64,000 bases of DNA, from NCBI GenBank assembly GCA_963513935.1, contig OY740774.1, positions 24,819,949 to 24,883,948 of the forward strand. The letters run 5' to 3'. Below the pieces are notes generated by a model. It was given only the letters and a program-made list of their open reading frames with translations. It did no database searches and was not told the origin of the DNA. The translations under genes and the position numbers were made by a program. The stretch is from Aphrophora alni. Taxonomy: Eukaryota > Arthropoda > Insecta > Hemiptera > Aphrophoridae. Below, piece after piece: positions 1-11,282 of the stretch; position 1 is the stretch's first letter, and the number at the start of each line of letters is the position of its first letter.

Positions 1-40
1 CAGGCGAATAAGGAGGCAGAGGAGACACAAGAATATTTTT

Positions 41-167
41 ACTGGCAAAAAACTCGTTTACTGAAATTACTGTGTGACAAAGCGCATTGTGGTGACGCAA
101 CATACTGGCAAAAAAACTAGTTTACAGAAATTACTGTGTGACAAAGCGCATTGTGGTGATGCAAAAC
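41..167. repeat. Two-copy tandem repeat, about 63 bp
   Basis: Two adjacent units begin ACTGGCAAAAAA at 41 and 104 and both end in GTGGTGA(C/T)GCAA. They differ at only a few bases. No coding or mobile-element signature is visible. Confidence 0.85.
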
Positions 168-237
168 CCAGTTGTTGTTCTTGAAGGTTGATCTCACGCG
201 CATGAATGACTCTTTCGAAGCTTTTCAATAAAACAAG

Positions 238-330
238 TTTAACCTAAGACAACATGAGAAAAGATGTATATCCAGGTAGGTTCATTCGGGTTTGCCACGC
301 CAGTACTCACTAAAGTGAGTCCCTGAGGGG
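238..330 (-). mobile_element. SINE-A fragment, 5' part only
   Basis: This matches the 5' half of SINE-A (see 21,093-21,338): the B-box-like block, the region related to GTGTAGATCCAG on the plus strand, and the terminal palindrome ACTCACTAAAGTGAGT. The 3' hairpin tail is missing. Confidence 0.65.
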
Positions 331-345
331 CTGTGTACTCTAAAA

Positions 346-2677
346 TTACATAGTGAGAAAAGAGATGTATTTGAAGAAATTTCTATGTTTCATTTCTCGA
401 CGTTTATGCTCTTATAATATATTATAATTGTAACATTTTTGAAAATATGGTTGTACAAAACTTTCGCGGTCATGATCCCCTTAACAAAAATATAGAGACT
501 CTTAGCTCTGGAATGCTCTAATATCACCAATGTTGATCAAGAGAGACATAATAGTAAATACGGAGTAGATGGATATAATAACAGGCGATTGATCATTTGC
601 TAGTTTTATTTCCATTGTCGCGATTTCAAAACGGGTTTTTTGAAAGATAAAACATTAACTTGATTTAGTTACCTATATAAGGAATTTATCTGACTGACAG
701 ATCAACGCACAGCAAAAACGATTGAAGTAAGAAATGTAAAATTTTGAGAATATATTAAAAATGAAGTACCATGAAGTAGAGGCATATTAAGAAAGGATTT
801 CTTGAAAATTAACGCTCATAGATTTAAATAGAATTTCACTTTTTAATTTTTTACAGCCGCTAAATGAGAAAAAACAACGCAAAACTTTAGGTTAGAACTA
901 GACTGAACCAATATGAATGTTTTGAAATTTATTTTTAAACAGGTTTGAACTTCAAAATGTTTATCTAATGGTTAATTTGATTGAAAGAAGAACATTAAAA
1001 CCTATGTACAGATTATTGTTTTGTCCCAAATGACCTTTTTTTTTACTTAAGTATTTCCCTATTAGTAAAAGAAATTATAGAGTGAAATTCCTTTAATAAG
1101 TGTTTTCAATGTTGTTTACAATCAGGATATTGGCATCAATATCATTCAACTTTACTTAGTGTGCTTGTACCTATACTTTAAATGCAGGATCAGTCATGGG
1201 AACGGCCATGATTTCAGAGATTCAAATATATTAACATAATTAGGTTTTATATATATTTTTATGTATAGGCGTTTTTTATCTCAATGTAGCAGAGGAACAT
1301 GAGGTGGGGACTTTAAAAATAATTATGTCATAAATTGTCGTACGAGCAAATTGTCTACATTTGTGACTAGTACTTAGAAACGGTAGATTTATGATCAAAA
1401 CGCAGCGAACACTAAAAACAAATATGGAAAAGTATGTGGTACTAATTATAATTAAAACTTACGTCTACATGAATCTTAAGTTAAATAGTTTATTTAGTGA
1501 AACAGTAACAATGAATTGCATTAGGGGAATCAGTGTTTCATTTGAAACAACTCATAACAGAGACCATCGAATAATGACTTCTCATGCAGTTTATTCACGT
1601 AATAGCTGACGGTGTCTGCCAATTTCGATCTTTATTATATCTCATGTATAATACACAAATATTGAATATCTACAGTATATGAATTGGGTAGAGTTTTACA
1701 TCATGTCGCAAGATAGTAATGGAGGTAAGTATTGAAGTGTTGCTGAGTATATATCGGACATTTCTTTGTTTCTTACGTCTGCCGGATTGTGCAAATTATA
1801 AGCAGGTAGTTAAATAAATATATTTCTATTTCAACTATACCATAATGGTAAACTGGGGTCAAATTTGGATTTGACTTCTGTTTTACAGCTATTAAACTCT
1901 ACATGGGAGATTTCGACGTGTATATGCGTCCCAATGTAGCAATTAACATAGCTGTACCAGATCAGAACGATTCACTCAAATCAAAACAATAAAAAAACGT
2001 AGTAGTAGATTTACTACGTAAAAAATAAATAAATAAAAAATAAGTGTAGAGAACGATCAAACATTAGACTCATACAAGCCTGAAGCGAACAAAGCACCCG
2101 TAGCCAAATCCCAACAAAATAATGCTGACACACCATATTCACAAGGTCATTATAAAAAGAATAATCTTTGAGTGCAAAGATGCCACACCTAATGGTTTAA
2201 GTCACTATAAAGTTATATACGAATTATTTTAAATGGTATATTTTATGAATAATAACAAATTACCCCACACTTTTATTTAATAGTTGTTTTATTGATTATT
2301 CAATGAATAATAGAAAAGCTGATCAATGTGTAGTCGGTCAAATCATTCTTAACCCTTAAATGTTTTATATTATTATACCTATGAAAAGTATAGAGAATTG
2401 GTTATATAATCTCAGCAAATTATATATTAATAATAATGTAAATTTAATTCAACAAAGGACATTTTAAATTTGATAAAGAGCTTTAATTATAAAATTAATG
2501 GTATTGCAATCCATAAAATATACAGTTCAGTTTTGAGTTTTTCAGGTAATAATTATATTTTATTCACTTTTTTGATTGTTTATTTTATTAAATTATTGGG
2601 GAATATAAATTAATAATTTTAGTGTCATACTTTATTACGGTAAAGTGTAATACTCTAAGGTTACGGTAAGTTAGGAC
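346..2677. other. No recognisable feature
   Basis: AT-rich sequence with short poly-A and poly-T runs. The only open frame of note (1,391-1,609, 72 codons) has no recognisable motif. I see no repeat family used elsewhere in the window. Confidence 0.4.
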
Positions 2678-2757
2678 TACATAGTCTCCTTAAATATTTC
2701 ATGGTCAAAACAGAGTCAAGAATATTCGAGTGAAGTCAAAGACAAGACTTTACAGCT
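2678..2757. repeat. 80-bp segment with an inverted partner at 7,107-7,190
   Basis: The sequence from CTACATAGTCTCC through the AAGAC-rich end matches the reverse complement of 7,107-7,190, which lies in the spacer of PAL1. Similarity stops at both ends, so this is a shared fragment of an unknown dispersed repeat. Confidence 0.7.
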
Positions 2758-3175
2758 TTTTTTATAAGTTTTTATAAAGTTTACAAAACTCACGGTCGGT
2801 TTTGAAGTTGTAATTAGAGTTGGTGAATAGAAATGTTGGATTTGTTTTTCTTAAAAGCGTATAGTTTAATTTGTGAGTGGAGGGGGGGTATATTGTGTAA
2901 TTAGTGAGCGTATGCACGATGCGACCATGAGGTTAACTCCTCCTGTTTAGGTTTGTATAGCTAGTCTCCTATAATACGCATACATCCCAATTAATTTGTT
3001 TTATTCTGTGACTGTGGTTGTGATTAAATTAATTTGAGTGATAAGAAAATAATCAGGTCTTTTCTCCGTTGGCTTCAAGGAGTGCCAAACGACAAACCTC
3101 AAACAGCTCGCCAGAAATTGAAGCTTTTAACAGGGATGTAACTTTCAGACATTTATTATGGAAAAGGATTATTTG

Positions 3176-3575
3176 GAGTTTTAAGGCGAAAAACCATTTC
3201 GGTCATTAACGCCATAAAAAATTTGGCAAGAAGATTTTTCTGATATTTTAACTTAAAATCTCAGAAATAAAACATTAAAAACAATAACAATACAAAAACT
3301 AGACAACAAATAAAATAATCAAAAACATAATAATATATTACAAGGCTGTAAAATGGCCCTGCAACATGTTAACAATTACAATCTAAGATAAATTATAATT
3401 TAAAATATTTAACAAAATATGACGGGGCTGTAAAAGGGCTCTGCAACGAGTTATGAAAGATATAATTTTAACAAAAAAAAATTTAATTATGCAACACAAA
3501 ATATTACACAGCTGTAAAGAAGCTCTGCAATAATCTAATCGAAAATTTGTTTTTAAATTTTATCTGGAAAAGGAA
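3176..3575 (-). mobile_element. LINE-L 3' UTR and 3' end, inverted against adjacent coding relic
   Basis: Homologous to 40,144-40,540, which lies directly downstream of an RNase H coding relic and so is identified as a LINE 3' UTR. Read on the minus strand it ends in the hairpin tail (GACCGAAATGGTTTTT then CGCC) at about 3,183. A motif is present three times (3,341-3,373, 3,424-3,455, 3,505-3,535): plus-strand GGCTGTAAA, a short purine-rich gap, then CTGCAA. The same three occur in the 40-kb copy. The adjoining coding relic at 3,588-4,649 runs on the plus strand, so the two parts are head to head. Confidence 0.75.
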
Positions 3576-3587
3576 AAAGGAAGTGAC

Positions 3588-3772
3588 ATGACTCACGGTC
3601 AATTATTCGAAGCATTGAGTGCTTTATTGGAACAAAAAACTTTGTTAGTGGGCAACAAAAGCTGACTTGTTGGCACTAACGGTTAAGGTAAAAAATTTGT
3701 CCCAGGAAAATCGGGCTTTGAAAGAAGAAATAAATAACCTCAAATTTCACGAAAAATATTTATTGAATGATT
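3588..3772 (+). pseudogene. LINE ORF1-like N-terminus with coiled-coil character, frameshifted
   Basis: An ATG at 3,588 opens a frame beginning MTHGQLFEALSALLEQ. It stops near 3,665 after about 25 codons. The following frame (+1) continues with ADLLALTVKVKNLSQENRA and then KEEINNL, a heptad-like leucine pattern typical of the coiled coil at the start of LINE ORF1 (gag-like) proteins. The order ORF1-like then endonuclease (4,160-4,649) is the normal LINE order. The stretch between them (3,773-4,159) has stops in all plus frames and no motif I can name. The minus-strand 107-codon frame at 3,814-4,137 is a shadow. Assignment to ORF1 rests on position and the heptads, not on a unique motif. Confidence 0.5.
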
Positions 3773-4159
3773 AAGAAAGTAGGTCCAGAAGAAATAATTA
3801 AATGTTCAAGGGTTTAAAGTGGGGACAAAGGACTGATTTTATAACTATGGTTAGAAGTTTTAAACGAATTTCTGAGCGTCGTCGGTGCCGCTGGTTTTTT
3901 ATCATTTAATTGTAGATGGTTGCTAGTTTTACTCTGACAGAAAACACGCTCATGATGGGGAAGGTTAACGGACTGGAAAACTAAGAGGCCTTCTGGGACT
4001 CGATTTGTCAGACTTCGTTTGCAGGCTAAAACAGACTGGACTATGGATGCTGCGGTGGGGAAGGGATGAGAAGGACGCTTCGGAGAAAACCGTAGGACAA
4101 TGAGGAGGCAAAGCCAATCCGCCAAGGACAATAGCAATAGCCACTGGGCATCAAGGAAA

Positions 4160-4649
4160 TGACTGTTTGCAAGGATTATGTTATAATGTATGTGGGTTAA
4201 AGTCTAAGCTTAATGATGTAGATTTTGTTTAGTTTGTTAAATAAGTATGATTTAGTTATTTTTTAAATCTAAGTTACGTTTTGATTTTGCTGTTAGAACT
4301 ACTAAGTTGGTAGGACTGTAGGTGGTGGTATTCTTTGTGTAAATCTGCAATCAATCCTTGCTGAAAGGATTAGTTTTGTGCAGAGTTTTAATTTAATTTT
4401 TTACGGGTTAAGGTGGGGTTGTGTAATGAATATTTGACCTTTTTACCGGTCTATTTAAATTGCAATAATTGGGAAAATGAATTTCAAACAGTAACTAATT
4501 TTGTTGCGTCAAATTCTGTTAACAATTTAATAATTATGGGTGATTTCAATTGCCGAATTACTTCCGAACAGGCTTTTTCGGACTCTATTATAAATTTTGA
4601 TATCAATAGAGTCGAATTTTCGTGGTTAGTGTTTCAAGGTAAAAATTAA
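4160..4649 (+). pseudogene. LINE ORF2 apurinic-type endonuclease domain, degenerate
   Basis: Remains of the APE-type endonuclease that nicks the target site for non-LTR retrotransposons. The start reads YNVCGLKSKLND near 4,175, matching the N-terminal strand of LINE endonucleases. A GGGILCVNL segment near 4,320 fits the next conserved block. The 78-codon open frame at 4,413-4,649 contains PVYLNCNNW and then NNLIIMGDFNCRI, the GDFN motif with a catalytic aspartate. Stops and frameshifts break the part before 4,413. The domain ends abruptly at about 4,650, where PAL1 begins. No reverse transcriptase domain follows. The clade cannot be fixed from this piece. Confidence 0.8.
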
Positions 4650-4934
4650 ATTTTTCATTGACTAGGAAGTGTAAATAGAAAGTAAAATTTATTGATATGA
4701 AACATCTAATGCGCGATACGGGAGTAAGAGCGACTCTTGTGTAACGTCACTATAGATACTCAAACGTTCCTTGTAGTTCCTCTGTGCGCCACACGTAGCG
4801 TGGAGAGTAAGATGCATTCTTGAAAATATTTTGTTTTACATGTGGAAACGGTTTATTTACAAAAATCTAAACATTTGCTTAATTTCATTATTTCCTTCAA
4901 ATACCAATTATTCTTATACCTACTTTGAATTTTG

Positions 4935-5048
4935 ATGTTTCACATCTGCCTTCCGTTCCGCGACGGCTATTTTTAATATTCTTTTCATTTATTGTTTATA
5001 AGTTGATTATGACCGAGAGGTTTTTTCTTTTTAAAACAACAAAGCGAA
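4935..5048 (+). mobile_element. SINE-A-like tail in PAL1 outer left arm
   Basis: Plus-sense tail with ATGACCGAGAGGTTTTTTC followed by an A-rich run and AACAACAAAG, the CAA-rich end typical of the family. The sequence upstream of the tail (the GCGACGG region) differs from ordinary SINE-A, so this may be another subfamily. Mirror copy at 9,180-9,300. Confidence 0.6.
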
Positions 5049-5184
5049 AAAAGAAGTAGTTCTTAAAGTTATTGTTCTTTTATTTATTTTTATTATTGAG
5101 AGGCAAGAGACAACAATCGCAGTGGAGATTATTAAGGTCTTATTAAATTATTTGGGACTGAAGGTTTATTGAGTACGGGTTTGA

Positions 5185-5402
5185 CAATTCTGAGGGATCC
5201 TAGCAGGATCTACATCTTTTTCATCTCTTGGATTAGATCATTCTCTTTAATCTTTTCTGTCAGGTCTCTCTTTACCAACTCTTGATCTCTCCCGACCCCG
5301 TCGCTAAAGAGCATTTATGGGCTGAACATTTTAACTCTGTTCTTTTCTTCTCTTTTAGAAGGTAATGGATGACCAAGCAGTAGTTTGCCTTTAAAAAAAC
5401 AT
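5185..5402 (+). mobile_element. SINE-A copy in PAL1 left arm
   Basis: Full-body copy in plus sense: GGATCCTAGCAGGATC, then the B-box-like GGATTAGATCA, CTCTTTACCAACTCTTGATC, and the tail with TTTGCCTTTAAA at about 5,390. Part of the palindrome, mirrored at 8,143-8,362. Confidence 0.8.
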
Positions 5403-5482
5403 TACTTTAGTCTCCGCAGTAATTGAACGTCAAGCAAGTGTAATAACCGCTCTACCAATCGGTGACCTAAATACATGTTTAA
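5402..5482 (-). other. tRNA-like block with a perfect Pol III A box
   Basis: Read on the minus strand it contains TGGTAGAGCGG, a full match to the A-box consensus TRGYNNANNNG, in a context (ATTGGTAGAGCGGTTA) that looks like a tRNA D-arm. A weak B-box-like GTTCAATTAC follows after only about 17 bases, too close for an intact tRNA gene. No acceptor stem closes. The mirror at 8,068-8,148 is identical. Best read as a decayed tRNA-derived segment or a chance match. Confidence 0.35.
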
Positions 5483-8142
5483 AACAACGATATAATAAAA
5501 ATAAATTTGTAATACAATTAAACGTGTAAATGATATAAACGATAACGTAAAATTGGTTAAAACAAAACAATTAAAAAAAAAAAGTTTATATAAATTTTCA
5601 TTTTTGTTTGATTTGTATCTTTTTGATAAACCTAATTTGTAAAAATCCATTTTTTAAAATTATTATTAATTTTTCGTTTATTATTTTATCCATGGCTTGC
5701 GTCAACTTTGAAAGTAAAGTAAAGTAAAACATTTTTAAAACTGTCTTTTGAAGTGTTTTTTAATAGACCTTTTCTTTTCAAGCAACTCAGAATTGGTACT
5801 GAAAATTCATTTGAAATCGGGACTGTAGTTTCAGAGTTACATTCAAAAAAATTTTTTTTGAGAATAAATACATTTTTTTCAACAAATTTTGCGCATTTTT
5901 TAAAATATTTTCAGCGTTAACCATGTTTGGTCAGTAACAGAGTAAAGTTGTTAGTTTAAAAGCTCAATCAATTTGAAAATTTGTTTAAATCGGTGCAGTA
6001 GTTTTCAAGTTTAAATCTTTTTCCAGTTATTTAGAAGAAACCCATATTATCCATTAGATTTATGACGTTTCAGCAACAACATACAAAAGTTGTTTTTAAT
6101 TATACGTAATTTATAATTACAAAAGTTATTAAAATCACCATTTTGGTTTAGACGTCACCGAGGAAGTGACCATACTAAGTGGGATATAGTCTGAACTGTA
6201 ATCTCTAAATACGCTTAATTACAGGATTTATTGGAATGATGGGAAAAACATAGGGTTCGGTTTCTTAGCTTTTCGTTGACCAAGCGAATCGCTCTGATTT
6301 GGAAACAATTTTTAAATGAGAGAAACAAATCAGCTAAGTTTACAAATTTAAGACACCAAACAAAAATGTATCAATGCAATTAATAGAGGTGGACTGGCCT
6401 ACGCGCTTAAGTCTTAACATAAAGTATTCATACATTTCAATGGATGTAACTAGGGTCAAGTGATTTTTTTATTAAGATTATGATTTCGGTGAAAAAATTA
6501 ATAAATAATATAAAAGTGTTTACTATTGAAAATACAAACGTCCTAAAGAAAAAGCAGTTTTTCAAAGGATACGATTTACTTCACAATGAATCTAACGTTA
6601 AATCGAACATAGATTGTCTTTAGATGAAATAATTGAAGAATGCAATCATATATTTTTTATAGCCCACACGGACGGAATTCGAGTTAATTAAGGATGTACA
6701 CACAATCCCTGATTTCCATTAGGTCGGTATTGCGGACATAATTAGTATCATACAAAATACTAAAAATTATTGTGCGTGAAACATTTCTATCAAATAAATT
6801 TGAAGCACATATATATTATTTGAAGCACATAATTAATATATATGTGAGAAACATTGTACAACCTCACTGTAATGTGTATTTACGACACGCCAAGTAATGT
6901 CCACTCAAACGAGTTATATTGCCCAGCCAGTTAAGTCTTCATAGTGACACCATAAATTGTTGTTCTGTGGCACGAAAACGTCTTCACATGGAAACATCCA
7001 CCTTCCTTCCTTAAAACATTGCGTGTTTCAAGACTGGATGTCGACTTTGTTCTCAACGTTAAAAATACATTCACCAGACTCCTTTGATAATTAAATTATT
7101 TGACGTGACGTAAAAGTTTTGTCTTTGGCATTTCTCGAATAGTCTTGATTCTATTTTGACCGTAAAATATTTAAGGAGACTATGTAGAAATATTGAATGT
7201 ATCCGGCTGGACTCTCATTTAAAAACTGTTTCCAAATCAGAGCGAATCGCTTGGTCAACGAAACGCTAAGAAACCGAACCATATGTTTTTCCCATCATTC
7301 CAATAAATCCTGTACTTAAGCGTATTTAGAGATTACAGCTCAGACTATATCCCACTTAGTATGGTCACTTCCTCGGTGACGTCTAAACAAAAATGGCGAT
7401 TTTAATAACTTTTGGAATTATAAATTACGTATAATTAAAAACAACTTTTGTATGTTGTTGCTGAAACGTCATAAATCTAATGGATAATATGGCTTTCTTC
7501 TAAATAACTGGAAAAAGATTTAAACTTGAAAACTACTGCACCGATTTAAACAAATTTTCAAATTGATTGAGCTTTTAAACTGTTTAACATCTTTACTCTG
7601 TTACTGACTAAACATTGTTGACGCTGAAAATATTTTTAAAAATACGCAAAATTTTTTGAAATCTAATGTATTTTATCTCAACAAAAATTTTTTTTGAATG
7701 TAACTCTGAAACTACAGTCACGATTTAAATGAATTTTCAGTACCAATTCTGAGTTGCTTGAAAAGAAAAGGTCTATTAAAAAACACTTCAAAAGACAGTT
7801 TTAAAAATGTTTTACTTTACATTACTTTCAAAGTTGACGCAAGCCATGGATAAAATAATAAACGAAAAATTAATATTAAAAAAAAAATGGATTTTTACAA
7901 ATAGGTTTTATCAAAAAGATATAAAACAAAGTAAAATGAAAATTAATATAAACATCTTTTTTATGAATGGTTTTGTTAATAATTTTACAAATTTAACGTT
8001 ATAATTTACTTCATTTACACGTTTTATTGTATTACAAATTTGTTTTTATAATATCGATGTTTTAAACATGTATTTAGGTCACCGATTGGTAGAGCGGTTA
8101 TTACACTTGCTTGACGTTCAATTACTGCGGAGACTAAAGTAA

Positions 8143-8362
8143 TGTTTTTTTAAAGGCAAACTACTGCTTGGTCATCTATTACTTTCTAAAAGAGAAGAAA
8201 AGAACAGAGTTAAAATGTTCAGCCCATGAATGCTCTTAGCGACGGGGTCGGGAGAAATCAAGAGTTGGTAAAGAGAGACCTGACAGAAAAGATGAAAGAG
8301 AGTGATCTAATCCAAGAGATGAAAAATATGTAGATCCTGCTAGGATCCCTCAGAATTGTTAA
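8143..8362 (-). mobile_element. SINE-A copy in PAL1 right arm
   Basis: Mirror of 5,185-5,402. Plus-strand landmarks are TTTAAAGGC (tail), GGGTCGGGAG, AAGAGTTGGTAAAGAGAGAC and GTAGATCCTGCTAGGATCC. Confidence 0.8.
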
Positions 8363-8489
8363 TCCCGTACTCAATAAACCTTCAGTCCCAAATAATTTAA
8401 TAAGACCTTTCTACAACAGATTCATTTGTAATCGCATTGGAGATTGTTGTCTCTTGCCTCTCAATAATAAAAATAAATATAATAACAAC

Positions 8490-9179
8490 ATACAAAGCAT
8501 TTGATATAAATTAGAAAGTAAAACGATGTTGTTTGGATTTAAATTATTTTCTAGTCTTCAGGATTACAAATTAAGATTCTAATTAATAAATAAATCTCTT
8601 TGGATCTAACTATTGAGGGTAAAACCCACATTTCACCAACTTCCATCCTCTCTCCTCTCCTTCAATCATCCAATTCATCAAGACATTCCAGAATCTGAAG
8701 TAGTAAGTGCAACTAAACATGCTTAACAATAATTAATTGCTAATGAATATTCAATATTACCTTTATATAGCTTTTTGGAGCTGTTTATGTTTTACTACAG
8801 TCCATTACCAGAACTATAAGAGTTTTTTATTTGTGCAGACTCTTGGCGCCCACAGATATCGTAAATAATGCCTTTTATAACATGTCCGTGTCCATTAAAA
8901 GTGTCGTAATTCTCCTAATTTTATGTTACTCCATTACATTTCTACATCACATTAATTCATTTTGTGAGTCAAATTAACAATAAATATATCTCTTGTATAG
9001 TTGGTCCTCATATACTCCATTCTATGAAATTTTAGAATCTCGGTTAAAATAAATTATTGTATAGTTTGCTATATATATATATCAGACTTATTGCAAATTG
9101 CGCTTTACAGTGAGCCAGCCAAAATTTAAAATTACCTTAACTCTTCTAATCTGCCTAAAATTACATAAAATCTTCTATT
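8490..9179. other. PAL1 right-arm segment without left counterpart
   Basis: AT-rich sequence with a short TA repeat at about 9,069. No family or coding match seen. It interrupts the mirror symmetry of PAL1. Confidence 0.5.
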
Positions 9180-9300
9180 TTCGCTTTGTTGTTTAAAGGC
9201 GAAAAACCTCTCGGTCATAATCAACTTATAAAAAATGAAAGAAAAGAATATTAAAAAAATAAAGCAGTCGCGAAACGCCTAGCAGATGTGAAACAAAGAA
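9180..9300 (-). mobile_element. SINE-A-like tail in PAL1 outer right arm
   Basis: Starts TCGCTTTGTTGTTTAAAGG and continues with GAAAAACCTCTCGGTCAT. Mirror of 4,935-5,048, including the unusual CGCGAAACGCC body. Confidence 0.6.
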
Positions 9301-9613
9301 TCTAACAAAGAACAATCAAAACTCCACAAGTAAATCTAAATATTTTCAACAATGCAACTTACTCTGCACGCTACTCGTGGCGCAAAGAAGAACTACATGG
9401 AACGTTTGAATATCCACAGCAAATCCATATTCACATCAATAAATCTTACATGCTATTTACACTTCCTAGACAATGAGAAAATTTATATTTTAAACTCGAA
9501 TGGACGAATATTCGACTTTTGAACTTGACTTCAAATTTTGTAAAAGTACAAGCACCTTTAACTTGTTTGTTGCGCTTGTTTTTAAAATGATATCTTCATT
9601 ACGTTTTTGCCTT

Positions 9614-9775
9614 GTTAGCCAAAAAATCTTTCGGTCACCATCGTCGTATAAAAAAGGAAACAAAAAAATAACGTGAAGACCTTCGAATATTCATATATAG
9701 TCAAGGTCGGAGGAGAAGAAGTGTCTGTCAAGAAAGACCTGATTGCAAAGATTAAAAATAGAGGGAAACCACCTG
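9614..9775 (-). mobile_element. SINE-A copy, 3' two thirds
   Basis: Tail with TCTTTCGGTCACCATCGTCG, then GGTCGGAGGAGAAGAAG and GTCAAGAAAGACCTGATTG on the plus strand. The 5' part (terminal palindrome) is not found. Confidence 0.75.
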
Positions 9776-10857
9776 CTTTGAGACTGCAACAAACTTGATG
9801 AGGTAAGGATAGACATCTTCGGACATGTGGAGAAAGGCCTAACAATTACCCAAGACAACCTCATAGAAAAGATCCTTAGTATGGCAGAGCTTGTGGCTCT
9901 ATAGGATCACAACTTTAGAGGCGCCCATAATGTTTGAACCACCTTGGGTTGAAGTGGAGTGAATTGAATGGAAGCTCTCACCCCTAAAATAATTCCGTGG
10001 TGTAACAACGCCTGGAGAGCTTAAACATGTGAGTAGTGTGTTTGTGTGTGTGTGTGTGTAAGTAGGAAAGTATTTTTATTATTTATTTCACCGGTATAGA
10101 TAAGCGTTAATACTTTGTGGAAAACAGGTTATTTTGTTGTGCTTTTTTTAAAATTTGAATTAGTGTTCTAGGATGAATAACTATTGTACCTAGTTGCAAA
10201 ATATTTTATTTGATCGACCAGAGAGTTCGCTACCAGTTTTTCTCACGAAGGTAACAACTTCTTTTATATTGAGCCCTCACATTCGATCAATAACAACTAA
10301 ACTAGCGGTTCCTTTTATTTCATTGGCATTTTAAATTACCAGCTCAATGATTTAGGTTGTTGAGAAAATGCTCAATCAGTCAAGTCTCATCCAAGCTTAT
10401 TTCAATGATACTTTTCTCTGCTGTAGGCTTATTGAAAATATAAAGTTGCATTGTTGGATGGTAATCAAAATATAGTTGGATAAATCATATATATGCAAAA
10501 TATTGTTTATCGAATACGTACAAAAAGTGGCATTGTTATTAACATTCCAGAAAAATGATATCTGTTGGTCAAAGTATAGGTAAAAATCAACGTTTGTCAG
10601 CCAGGCGTAAAGCAGTTAAAATTCAGTGCCAAAACAACAGTATTAAACAAAAATGTCCTCGTGTAATAAATAAAATCTTACCAAAACCATCAATTATATT
10701 ATAAAGAGTGAACTTCATCTGTATATGTTTCAATAATATAACATAAACATGTTTTATGTTATTTTGAACTTAATATTTTTCGTTCATAAAGTAATCGATT
10801 AATTAGTTCTTCCTAGTATTTTTTGATTAAAACAATTTTTTGTCATTTTTTCTTAAT
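9776..10857. other. No recognisable gene; GT microsatellite
   Basis: A GT repeat lies at about 10,040-10,060. The rest is AT-rich with no family match and no motif-bearing frame. Confidence 0.45.
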
Positions 10858-10935
10858 CGCTTAAAGGCAAAAATCTCCCTATCATTAATTATCAACTAGA
10901 ATAAAATTATACAATAAAGATCCCTAGCCAACACA
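10858..10935 (-). mobile_element. SINE-A tail fragment
   Basis: Plus-strand TTAAAGGCAAAAATCTCCCT, then ATCATTAA and AAAGATCCCTAGCC, matching the 3' third of SINE-A in degraded form. Confidence 0.5.
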
Positions 10936-11282
10936 TATATGCAGTACGAGTCTCTTTAAAGTAATGTTTAATTATTATATATTCTAAGCACATAACGTTG
11001 GTGAGGTTTAAGCTTATTTTTTGTTGAAGAAAATCCCTGTTTTGTGGTAGTTGTGTAGAATACTCAATCTGAAAACTCGACCAACTATCACTATGCGATC
11101 GTGATTTTGTATACAATTTCTTTATTTTTTAGGTTAGGTTAGGTTACTGTCTTTATATACTTATTTAGTCAGGAGTACAGGTCATACAGTCAATATCAGT
11201 TTAATTCGGGTTTTATTTATTAAAGAACGATTATTCATATTATTAATATGGTTTAATTAGAATATGGTTTTATATTAATATG
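10936..11282. other. No gene; short TTAGG run
   Basis: TTAGGTTAGGTTAGG-like sequence at about 11,131 has only three units. A looser version occurs at about 28,965. Otherwise featureless. Confidence 0.4.

Larger units (their letters stand above)
4660..9480. repeat. PAL1: long imperfect palindrome with arms over 1 kb
   Basis: Inner arms 5,079-6,322 and 7,212-8,487 are reverse complements with mostly small differences. Outer arms about 4,660-5,048 and 9,180-9,480 also match. An 890-bp spacer (6,323-7,211) separates the inner arms. Arm identity is very high around 5,402-5,482 and 8,068-8,148. The right arm has about 690 bp (8,488-9,179) with no left counterpart, so either an insertion or a deletion has occurred. 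Each arm carries a SINE-A copy and a second SINE-A-like tail. No transposase frame is visible. It could be a foldback-type element or an inverted duplication; the order of events is not clear. Confidence 0.85.

Noticed and set aside
3814..4137. 107-codon minus-strand open frame.
   Set aside because: It lies opposite the plus-strand LINE relic and shows no motif; judged a shadow frame.
8072..8148. A tRNA gene at the A-box-bearing block of PAL1.
   Set aside because: A and B boxes would be only about 17 bases apart and no acceptor stem closes.
11131..11146. TTAGG repeats, the usual insect telomere unit.
   Set aside because: Only three units; no array and no terminal context.
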